Shown piece by piece: positions 1-5,361 of a DNA stretch of 7,526 nt; position 1 is the stretch's first letter, and each line of letters starts with the position of its first letter. Position numbers and translations under genes: made by a program. A model generated the notes under the pieces. That model saw only the letters and a list, made by a program, of their open reading frames with translations. It had not been told where the DNA came from and ran no database searches. Source of the DNA: JBIOYL01 sp044870185 (GTDB lineage Bacteria > Actinomycetota > CALGFH01); NCBI GenBank assembly GCA_044870185.1, contig JBIOYL010000299.1, positions 1 to 7,526 of the forward strand, in the 5' to 3' direction.

Positions 1-16
1 CCCCCCCCCCCCCCCC
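1..16. repeat. Homopolymer C16 (G16 on the coding strand)
   Basis: The window opens with sixteen consecutive C. Read leftward it is G16 inside the open frame of the VirB6-like gene and encodes at least five Gly in a row. The run may continue beyond the edge. It could be a contig end caused by a hard-to-sequence homopolymer, a true glycine linker, or a slippage-prone tract. Confidence 0.9.
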
Positions 17-1375
17 GGCGGGCGCCGGCGTCTGGCCGCCGGCCAGTGTGGTGGCGGAGTCCACCCGGTTGTGCAAGACGCTGGCGGTGCCCGCCGCCGC
101 GGCCAGGCCGGCGCCGGCGGCGGTGGCGCCGCCAAGGCGGGCGGCCGTGGCGGTGCTCGCGGAGGCGGTCGAGGCCCGGACGCGGGACTGGATCATCTGG
201 GAGACGACCTGCGACCCGGTCTGGCCGGTGGCCGCCGCGGCGGCCTGGCGCAGCGCCAGGCGCTGGGTACTGGCGGCGACGACGGCCGCCTCGGCCAGCG
301 GGATGAGCCGGAGCAGGGCCATGGGGGTAAAGGCGGCCATCAGCAGCAGGGCGCCGCCGGCCAGCACGCCCTCGAACTGGCTGGCCATGTTGCTGGAGGC
401 CATGCCCGCGGCGGCCAGGTTGATGATCGCGACGATGAACACCTTGGCGAAGATGATGGCGACCAGGAACTCGATCAGCCGGCGCGTCCAGCGGAACGCG
501 GACGGCCACACCATGGCCGCGAACGCCAGCGGCAGGAACAGCACGGCGATGTAGATGGCGGCCGAGCGCAGCAGCAGCTCGACCCAGATCGACAGGGCGC
601 CGAGGATCACGATCACGGCCCCGAGCAGGACGCCGAACACGGGCACGGCCGGGTTGGCGCCGCCCACGCCGAGCATGCCGAGGGCGTCGCCGGCCCGGTT
701 CATGAACTGGCCGGCGCTCTGGCTCGCGCTGCCGCCCAGCATCGCGCTCATCCAGTCGCTGGTGCCGATCAGCAGCTGGGCGAGCGCCGGGCCGATGGCC
801 GAGAAGATGGCGGCCAGCGGCAGGTAGATGAAGGCGGACCGGGCGGCCTGGGTGATGTCGGAGCGCACGATCGCCTGCATGACCGCGATCACCAGCATCG
901 GCAGGGCGATGAGCATCGCCAGGCCGAGCATCATGCGGTACTGGTTGGTGAACCAGCCGGCGGTGATGCCGGGGGTGGTGGTGCCGTGCAGCAGGCCGCC
1001 GATGCGCTGCAGGAACCACTTGCCGGCGCTGGCCATCGACGCGGTCAGGCTGCGCAGCGCGCTGTCGCCGGCGGTCGCCACGACGTTGTTGGCGGCGCCC
1101 TGCACCACGCTCTGGGCGGCACCGGCGGGGTTGGTGGCCGTCCGGCACAGGTTGCGGGCGATCTGGGTGGGCAGGTGGTCGCAGGCGCCCGACGGCGCGG
1201 TCGTGGTCGGCGGGGTCGACCCTGTCGGGGTCGTCGTCGGCGTGGTCGGCGCCGGCGTGGTGGGCGCAGGCGCGGTCTGGGCGAGGGCGGCCGGCGCGCT
1301 CCACAGCAGCGCGGCGGCGACGGCGGTGACGGCAAGGAGCCGCCACACCCAGGCCCTACGGTGATCCTGGCGCAT
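1..1375 (-). CDS. VirB6/TrbL-like polytopic membrane protein of a type IV secretion system (3' end cut by window edge)
   Basis: 458 codons are visible and open to the left edge. The ATG at 1375 has a strong AAGGAG ribosome site 7 nt upstream. A signal peptide is clear: basic MRQDHRR, a hydrophobic core, and an ALA-QT cleavage site near residue 32. A Thr/Pro-rich linker follows (about 34-60), then a short segment with Cys65 and Cys77. Five or six hydrophobic helices follow, at about 147-170, 181-203, 243-266, 272-290, 301-323 and 334-358. The tail from about 364 is Ala/Ser/Thr/Gly-rich and ends in poly-Gly at the edge. A signal sequence, a central bundle of helices and a long low-complexity tail fit VirB6/TrbL/ConG-like channel subunits, which are defined more by topology than by motif. 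The gene overlaps the VirB8-like gene by 20 nt, so the two are probably co-translated. The family call comes from topology and context; the exact family is unproven. Confidence 0.75.
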   Translation of the reverse strand, partial: MRQDHRRAWVWRLLAVTAVAAALLWSAPAALAQTAPAPTTPAPTTPTTTPTGSTPPTTTAPSGACDHLPTQIARNLCRTATNPAGAAQSVVQGAANNVVATAGDSALRSLTASMASAGKWFLQRIGGLLHGTTTPGITAGWFTNQYRMMLGLAMLIALPMLVIAVMQAIVRSDITQAARSAFIYLPLAAIFSAIGPALAQLLIGTSDWMSAMLGGSASQSAGQFMNRAGDALGMLGVGGANPAVPVFGVLLGAVIVILGALSIWVELLLRSAAIYIAVLFLPLAFAAMVWPSAFRWTRRLIEFLVAIIFAKVFIVAIINLAAAGMASSNMASQFEGVLAGGALLLMAAFTPMALLRLIPLAEAAVVAASTQRLALRQAAAAATGQTGSQVVSQMIQSRVRASTASASTATAARLGGATAAGAGLAAAAGTASVLHNRVDSATTLAGGQTPAPAGGGGG

Positions 1376-2201
1376 AGCGGTACTCCTTGAAGTCCTGTGC
1401 CTGCCGGCCCAGTGCCGGTGCGTCGGCGGGGGTGGCGTCGTCGGCCACCGGGACCGGGCCGTCTTCGGTCTTGGCGCTGGTGACCCGCCAGTCGCCGACC
1501 ACCCAGGCCAGGCCGATGGTGGTGATGCCCCATGCCTCCTGGACCGGGATCCCGGCGGTCGAGCCGCCGATGCCGGTCGACCAGATGGCCACCTGCGCGC
1601 GGGCGCCGTCGTAGCTGTCCAGCCGCCAGCCGACCGGGATGGCGCGCAGCACGAGCTGCGCGGCGCCGCCGGCGCTGCCGGGCTGCCCGGCGCGCAGGCC
1701 CTTGGCCAGCAGCGGCGCGAGCTGGTCGAAGGTGCGCTGCAGGTCCGCCTCGGCGGCCGGTGCGGCGACCGCGGCGATGGCGGCGTGGCGGCGGCGCGCA
1801 TCGAGGATCAGCGGTCCGGACAGCAGCGTGGCGTACGAGGTGGCGGCGGCGACGGCGCCGTCGCGGCTGTGCGCCCAGCCGGTGGCCACGCCGTCGCGCA
1901 CCCTGGCGGGCCCCACGCCGCCGACCGACGCGCCGGCCTGGGTGGCGGCCGCCTGGGGTGCGGCCGCTTGGGCGGCCGCGCCGGTGCCGGTCGGCGCCGT
2001 GGCCGGCCGGCTCGCGAGGCCGGGTTGCGCCGCGGACTGGCCGGCCGTGCCCGACGACGGCGCGGTGAGGCGGCCGAGCACCAGGCCGCCGGCGAAGACG
2101 AGCACGGTCAGTGCGAGCACGGCGGCAAGCCCGACCCCGCCGCTGCCGGCGCGTTGCTCGGGGAGCCGGTAGAGCACGCGTGCCTGCTCACGTAGGGCCA
2201 A
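1356..2201 (-). CDS. VirB8/TcpC-like bitopic T4SS protein
   Basis: 281 aa. One transmembrane helix lies at about 24-45, after a short basic cytoplasmic N-terminus. An Ala/Thr/Gln/Gly-rich linker (46-100) leads to an extracellular domain from about 103. That domain opens with GVATGWAHSRDGAVAAATSYA and includes a Trp-rich strand region near 190-245 (GWRLDSYDG, QEAWGITTIGLAWVVGDWRV). This layout matches the NTF2-like domains of VirB8 and Gram-positive TcpC, which scaffold the channel at the membrane face. The start is TTG at 2201: an in-frame TGA lies at 2222-2220, and AGGAGG sits about 11 nt upstream, with GGAG at 4 nt. The next possible start, GTG at codon 9, is too far from that site. The gene overlaps the downstream VirB6-like gene by 20 nt and follows a 182-nt repeat-rich gap. 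Function is inferred from topology, strand pattern and neighbours. Confidence 0.72.
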   Translation of the reverse strand: MALREQARVLYRLPEQRAGSGGVGLAAVLALTVLVFAGGLVLGRLTAPSSGTAGQSAAQPGLASRPATAPTGTGAAAQAAAPQAAATQAGASVGGVGPARVRDGVATGWAHSRDGAVAAATSYATLLSGPLILDARRRHAAIAAVAAPAAEADLQRTFDQLAPLLAKGLRAGQPGSAGGAAQLVLRAIPVGWRLDSYDGARAQVAIWSTGIGGSTAGIPVQEAWGITTIGLAWVVGDWRVTSAKTEDGPVPVADDATPADAPALGRQAQDFKEYRYAPGSP

Positions 2202-2229
2202 CGATCTCCGTGCCTCCTGTCATGCGGTC

Positions 2230-2280
2230 GTCGGGCGGGCGCCGTTGCCCGGTGGTGGTCGGGCGGGCGCCGTTGCCCGG
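2230..2280. repeat. Direct repeat, 23 bp x 2, spaced 5 bp
   Basis: Exact copies lie at 2230-2252 and 2258-2280, separated by TGGTG. The unit starts GTCGGGCGGG and ends GTTGCCCGG. Each copy contains CGGGC and GCCCG arms about 10 nt apart, so each could form a small hairpin. Role unknown. Confidence 0.85.
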
Positions 2281-2296
2281 AGGGTGGTCCTACGGT

Positions 2297-2328
2297 CGGC
2301 AGCATGGTGCCGGCAGCATGGTGCCGGC
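2297..2328. repeat. Tandem 14-bp repeat, about 2.3 copies
   Basis: The unit CGGCAGCATGGTGC occurs at 2297-2310 and 2311-2324, and a partial copy CGGC follows at 2325-2328. The 14-bp period is not a multiple of three and lies outside any gene I accept, so it does not look like a coding repeat. It abuts the large hairpin. Confidence 0.85.
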
Positions 2329-2354
2329 CGCCGCCCTTCGGTCACGGCGGCCGG
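2324..2354 (-). terminator. Strong hairpin after the pilin-like gene (terminator, attenuator or RNA stabiliser)
   Basis: Perfect 10-bp arms CCGGCCGCCG (2324-2333) and CGGCGGCCGG (2345-2354) enclose an 11-nt loop. It begins 29 nt past the pilin-like stop in the direction of transcription. No U-tract follows, which is common for terminator-like hairpins in high-GC actinobacteria, so it may be a partial terminator or a 3'-end stabiliser. Either would allow more pilin-like mRNA than downstream mRNA. Confidence 0.5.
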
Positions 2355-2383
2355 TCGTCCCCGCGCAGCCCGGGCACGCCGGC

Positions 2384-2680
2384 CTAGGCGCGGCTCCCGA
2401 GCGAGAACGCCCAGTTGACCAGTGCGGCCGCCGCCCCCAGGATGAGCGCGCCGATGATCGACATGATGGTGGCCCGCTTGCCGATCGCCGCCTGGTGGTA
2501 GTTCGAGCTGAGGGAGCCGACACCCCACAGCCCTGCACCGACGATGATGCCGGCCAGCGACAGGAACAGACCGAACGCGCCGATCGCGTCGATCAGCTGC
2601 TGGATCGGGCCGGCGCCCGGGATGCCGCGCAGGCTGGGACGCATGTGCACGGTGACCTGCGCCAGATAGCTACGTATCAA
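2384..2680 (-). CDS. Small two-helix membrane protein in the pilin (VirB2-like) position
   Basis: 98 aa when started at TTG 2680, which has GGGAGG 5 nt upstream and overlaps the ATPase gene by 11 nt. The ATG at 2644 (codon 13) would give an 86-aa protein but has only a weak ribosome site. After a short N-terminus and the motif RPSLRGIPGAG, there is an amphipathic stretch (IQQLIDAIG). Two helices follow: about 38-60 (FLSLAGIIVGAGLWGVG) and 74-94 (IMSIIGALILGAAAALVNWAF). They are joined by a short polar loop, SSNYHQAAIGKRA. Size, two Gly/Ala-rich helices and position between the ATPase and VirB8/VirB6-like genes fit a VirB2-type pilin or another small T4SS membrane subunit. There is no cleavable Sec signal in the usual sense. 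Function is inferred; such small proteins are hard to assign by sequence alone. Confidence 0.7.
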   Translation of the reverse strand: MIRSYLAQVTVHMRPSLRGIPGAGPIQQLIDAIGAFGLFLSLAGIIVGAGLWGVGSLSSNYHQAAIGKRATIMSIIGALILGAAAALVNWAFSLGSRA

Positions 2681-4541
2681 TCGAACCTCCCAAGGGGGAT
2701 TGGGACTGGGACACAGAACCCGTCGGCGACGGTGCCGGGGGCGTCGTCGACGCCTGGAAGCCCTTGGCGACGGCGGCCGCCAGCTCGAGGTAGGCGCGCC
2801 GGGTGCCGGGCCGCAGGCGTTCGACGGCCGTCTCCGCGCCGGCACCGAGGTGTGGATCCCACGGCACCTGCACGACGGCATGGCAGCGGTGGCGGAAGTA
2901 GGCACGGACCTTGTCGAGCTGGACCGGCTCCTGGGGGCGGACCGCGTTGATGACCGCCACGGCGCCGCGGACCAGGTCCTCGTACCCGTTGCGCTCGAGC
3001 CAGTCCAGGGTGGAGCCGGCCGCCCTGGTGGAGTCCAGGCTCGGCTCCATGACGACGACGATCTGGTCGGCGAGCCGGAGGATCCCCTGGGTCGCCGAGT
3101 CCAGCACGCCCGTGCCCGTGTCGAGCACGGCGATGTTGTAGTGGTGCTCCAGCAGCGAGATCGCCTTGCGGAAATGCTGCTCGCCGAGCCTGGTGGTGAT
3201 GCGCGGGTCGTTGTCGGAGGCGATCACCTCCAGGCGGGTCGGTGCCTGCGAGGTGTACGCCCGCACGTCGGTGTACTTGGTGATCTGATCGGCGTCACGC
3301 AACAGATCGGTGATGGTGGCGCTGGTCTGGCGCCGCACCCGGTAGGCCAGGCTGCCGGCGTCAGGATTGCCGTCCAGGGCGACCACCCGGTCGCCGCGGT
3401 AATTGGCGTAGGTGTGGCCGAGCATGAGCGTGGTGGTCGTCTTGCCGACGCCGCCTTTGCGGCTGATCACGGCGATGCAGCGGCAGCCGTCCACGGGATT
3501 CTTGACCGTGGCGACGAGGCTCCGTTCCTGCAATTCCGCCTTGCTCGGCTTGAAGTCCAGCCGTCCGCCCGACAGCCAGAACAGCACGCGCCGCCAGCCG
3601 CGGCTCGGCGCGTGCACGGGTCCGCGCAGGTAGCGCTCGGACGCGAAGTCGTCACCGGCGGTGCTCGGATGGATCGGCGCCGCGCTCGCCTCGGCGGACG
3701 TCGGGAGGCGGGTGCCGCGGACAGGCGGCGGCTGGGGACGGCTGCCGTGGGAGGCGTCTGGGCCGGGGCGGGCCGCCGACGTCATGGTGCCGGGCCCGCC
3801 GGCCTCCGCCGGCTCGCGGACGGCAGGCGCCGGCAGGACGGGCTCGGCGGGAGCCGGTACCAGCTCACGTCGCGCACCAACAGCAGGTGTCGGGATGCCG
3901 GACACGGGCCTCGCCGGTGCCCCCTCGACGACAGCCGGCGTCGCGGTGCTGGGCGCGGGCCGGGCAGCCGGTGGGGTTCGGCGCTCCGACGCCCGCTCGG
4001 CAGCCGAGGCGACGCGGGGCTCGGCCGCGCGCTCGGCAGCCGAGGCGACGCGGGGCTCGCGTCTGGCGGGTGCTCGCTCGGCGACGGCCGGCGTCAGGAT
4101 GCGGGGCGCACGCTCAGGCTCGCGCTCGGCCGGCGCACGCTCGGCCGGCGCACGCTCGGCCGGCGTCGGGGTGCCGGACGCGGGTCCCGTGAGCGCCCGC
4201 TCGGCGACGACCGGCGTCGGGGTGCGGGCCTCGCGCCCCGGGGGTGTCTCCCGGACCAGGGCGGGCGGCCGGGTGGCCCGGGCGGTGCGCGCAAGGCGGG
4301 CGGCCCGGGCGATGCGGGCCGCTGCCGCAAGATCGGGGGCGGCGGCTGGCGGCGTTGGTCGATCGTATGGCTCGCCAGTGTCGCCACCAAGTCGATCGTG
4401 TCGGTCACCGCCATCAGGAGCGGGCTGTGTCGCCGCCGGCGCGGCTGCGTGCTGGGTGTCGCCGGCACGGTCGGCCGACGACCCGAGCGGCACGAGCCGT
4501 TCGGCTTCGAAAAGCCAGACGGGCCTGGGTTGCTGGCTCAC
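2670..4541 (-). CDS. MinD/ParA-family ATPase with long disordered N-terminal arm (EspI-like)
   Basis: 623 aa. GTG start at 4541, with AGGAAGGA 7 nt upstream. The N-terminus has a short hydrophobic motif (PVWLFEAERLVPLG, 7-20). Residues about 30-310 are Pro/Ala/Arg/Glu-rich, probably disordered, with internal repeats (AERAP units at 128-141; EPRVASAAER at 162 and 174). The ATPase core is about 350-595. It has the deviant Walker A KGGVGKTT (362-369, signature Lys362 and Lys367), a Walker A' Asp in VVALDGNPDAG (Asp390), and IAVLDTGTG (Asp474) in the Walker B position. Features such as DRVVALDGNPDAG, the TDVRAYTS region and VPWDPHLGAG closely recall mycobacterial EspI (Rv3876), which also joins a Pro-rich arm to a MinD-like domain. 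The likely role is ATP-dependent positioning or assembly of the secretion machine. Plasmid partition is the alternative, but no ParB gene or parS cluster is visible. It overlaps the next gene by 11 nt. Confidence 0.85.
   Translation of the reverse strand: MSQQPRPVWLFEAERLVPLGSSADRAGDTQHAAAPAATQPAPDGGDRHDRLGGDTGEPYDRPTPPAAAPDLAAAARIARAARLARTARATRPPALVRETPPGREARTPTPVVAERALTGPASGTPTPAERAPAERAPAEREPERAPRILTPAVAERAPARREPRVASAAERAAEPRVASAAERASERRTPPAARPAPSTATPAVVEGAPARPVSGIPTPAVGARRELVPAPAEPVLPAPAVREPAEAGGPGTMTSAARPGPDASHGSRPQPPPVRGTRLPTSAEASAAPIHPSTAGDDFASERYLRGPVHAPSRGWRRVLFWLSGGRLDFKPSKAELQERSLVATVKNPVDGCRCIAVISRKGGVGKTTTTLMLGHTYANYRGDRVVALDGNPDAGSLAYRVRRQTSATITDLLRDADQITKYTDVRAYTSQAPTRLEVIASDNDPRITTRLGEQHFRKAISLLEHHYNIAVLDTGTGVLDSATQGILRLADQIVVVMEPSLDSTRAAGSTLDWLERNGYEDLVRGAVAVINAVRPQEPVQLDKVRAYFRHRCHAVVQVPWDPHLGAGAETAVERLRPGTRRAYLELAAAVAKGFQASTTPPAPSPTGSVSQSQSPLGGSIDT
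3994..4059. repeat. 30-bp exact repeat, period 36, inside the ATPase arm
   Basis: Exact 30-bp copies lie at 3994-4023 and 4030-4059, 36 bp apart, so the frame is kept. They encode EPRVASAAER twice (residues 162 and 174). This looks like a recent in-frame duplication within the disordered arm. Confidence 0.9.
4124..4165. repeat. Tandem 15-bp repeat, about 2.8 copies, inside the ATPase arm
   Basis: The unit GCTCGGCCGGCGCAC occurs at 4124-4138 and 4139-4153, with a partial third copy at 4154-4165. It encodes the pentapeptide AERAP (residues about 128-141). Copy-number changes would keep the frame. Confidence 0.9.
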
Positions 4542-4617
4542 GGCGGCGTCCTTCCTGCGGTGGGCGGGGTGGCGCGTCGTGCCCCCCCGCTCGCGTAAAC
4601 GGCCATGCGCGCGCCGA

Positions 4618-4623
4618 AGTATA
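4618..4623 (-). promoter_or_regulatory. Candidate -10 element for the ATPase/T4SS genes
   Basis: Read leftward this is TATACT, 5 of 6 to the TATAAT consensus, about 77 nt upstream of the ATPase GTG. No convincing -35 hexamer lies 16-19 nt before it, so it would need an activator or an alternative sigma factor. Weak support. Confidence 0.3.
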
Positions 4624-4692
4624 GAACATCTCCTGCCGGACAGGTAGGTATGAAAGCCGCCTCGGACCTTTGTCGCTCGAATTGCATGGCCG

Positions 4693-4720
4693 GATCAGCC
4701 GGCAGCTGCCGGTCGTGATC
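4693..4720. repeat. Imperfect inverted repeat around a 14-bp perfect palindrome
   Basis: CCGGCAGCTGCCGG (4699-4712) is a perfect palindrome. It is flanked by GATCA (4693-4697) and TGATC (4716-4720), which extend the arms across a 1-nt/3-nt bulge. It could be a protein-binding site, or a cruciform or hairpin in the leader of the ATPase transcript, about 150 nt upstream of its start. Confidence 0.5.
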
Positions 4721-4815
4721 GCACGCAAACCCGCGCGCCAGCACCGCATGAATGGGCGCGGCCGGACAGGGGCGAATGCCGCCGGGCCACCGCCGGCGAC
4801 CGCGATCGGCGGTCT

Positions 4816-4833
4816 GCATGGGCGCTGCCATGC
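4816..4833. repeat. Short inverted repeat GCATGG-N6-CCATGC
   Basis: Perfect 6-bp arms at 4816-4821 and 4828-4833 lie around GCGCTG. Short enough to arise by chance; listed because it lies in the gene-free stretch upstream of the ATPase gene. Confidence 0.35.
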
Positions 4834-5131
4834 CGGCGCGCGCCGAGCCAGGCGTGAGCAGGCGCGGGCGCCAGCATACCCTGGTCACGTCGCGGCCCCC
4901 GGCCTGGGCGCCCGTTCGGCTGTCGAGCGGGCACGGTACCTGCCGCAGCCACGACGTGGGCGCTCGCCGCCGCGGACGGCGGCACGACCGAAGCTGCCGC
5001 GGCCGTGGACGCCGTGCGGCTCGTGGAGCCCGCCCGGGTGGCGGTGCGCAGCGTCGCGCGTCGCGGCGCGCACGCACCTACGAGCGGCCGCCGGTGGTGT
5101 CCAGTGCGATGGCATGTGGGTATGGCCTCGA

Positions 5132-5147
5132 TCGAATATATGTTCGA
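5132..5147. promoter_or_regulatory. Candidate LexA operator (SOS box) in the gene-free stretch
   Basis: TCGAATATATGTTCGA matches the mycobacterial/actinobacterial SOS consensus TCGAAC-N4-GTTCGA at 11 of 12 defined positions. The single change is C to T in one half-site. Read leftward, the site includes TATATT, a possible -10. It also lies about 65 nt downstream of another leftward promoter candidate, so bound repressor could block initiation or elongation toward the ATPase/T4SS genes 590 nt away. Confidence 0.55.
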
Positions 5148-5213
5148 AGTGTAGAGCGAGCGCTCCTGCGCTGTCCAGGGCTTCGCGGTCGGGGGCTTCG
5201 GCTGGATCGCTAC

Positions 5214-5241
5214 AGCGTAGAAGATCGTACATAAGGGTCAA
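5214..5241 (-). promoter_or_regulatory. Candidate leftward sigma-70-type promoter
   Basis: Read leftward: TTGACC (5241-5236), a 16-nt spacer, then TACGCT (5219-5214). It lies in an AT-richer island downstream of the hydrolase gene and points toward the ATPase gene. A transcript from here would carry a leader of roughly 660 nt and cross the SOS-type palindrome. Confidence 0.45.
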
Positions 5242-5361
5242 GTGCTGGGCCACTCCCCAGACCAGGGGCGGAAGGTGACGTCGAGGTTGAGGTCAAGAAC
5301 CACGACGGGCCTGAGCTGGCAAAGGCGAGGTGACGAGGCCCGGCCAAGGCTGAAGTTGAGG

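Larger units (their letters stand above)
2202..2383. other. Repeat-rich 182-nt gap between the pilin-like and VirB8-like genes
   Basis: I see no gene here. The gap holds, in leftward order, a 10-bp-stem hairpin (2324-2354), a tandem 14-bp repeat (2297-2328), and two copies of a 23-bp repeat (2230-2252, 2258-2280), each of which can fold. The leftward ribosome site AGGAGG for the VirB8-like gene lies just after them. Neighbouring gene pairs in this run overlap, so this gap stands out as the one place where the transcript may be cut, stopped or attenuated. Confidence 0.7.
4542..5361. other. 820-nt stretch with no convincing gene; likely regulatory/leader region
   Basis: Open frames here are Arg/Pro-rich and lack ribosome sites. 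The best one reads leftward from ATG 4831 to a TGA at 4538 and overlaps the ATPase GTG, but about 29% of its codons end in A or T, unlike the neighbouring genes. The stretch holds a good leftward promoter candidate (5241-5214), an SOS-type palindrome (5132-5147), two hairpins (4816-4833, 4693-4720) and a TATACT element (4623-4618). After the hydrolase stop there is only a weak stem (CGGGCCT 5306-5312 with AGGCCCG 5336-5342), so I see no clear terminator. Two islands, near 5125-5150 and 5205-5245, are notably AT-richer than the surroundings. Confidence 0.6.

Noticed and set aside
71..1390. Long rightward open frame (439 codons) opposite the VirB6-like gene
   Set aside because: Gly/Gln/His/Arg-rich with no domain. 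It is the codon-register complement of a GC-rich gene, where reverse-strand stops are rare. The leftward frame has a signal peptide, helices and a strong ribosome site.
2188..2223. 11-codon leftward ORF (ATG at 2223) overlapping the VirB8-like start, as a leader peptide
   Set aside because: No ribosome site before its ATG; most likely chance.
2676..2688. GGTTCGATT (leftward) resembling a tRNA T-loop or attachment core
   Set aside because: It lies in the ribosome site and start of the pilin-like gene. No acceptor stem, anticodon arm or CCA can be built around it.
2700..4598. Rightward open frame of 632 codons opposite the ATPase gene
   Set aside because: Low-complexity Arg/Gly/Asp translation with no recognisable motif. 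The leftward frame holds complete Walker motifs.
4538..4831. Possible 97-aa leftward gene ending in a 4-nt overlap (GTGA) with the ATPase start
   Set aside because: No ribosome site, and about 29% of codons end in A/T against a few percent in nearby genes. It covers the TATACT element and a palindrome, and I recognise nothing in it. The overlap is suggestive but not enough.
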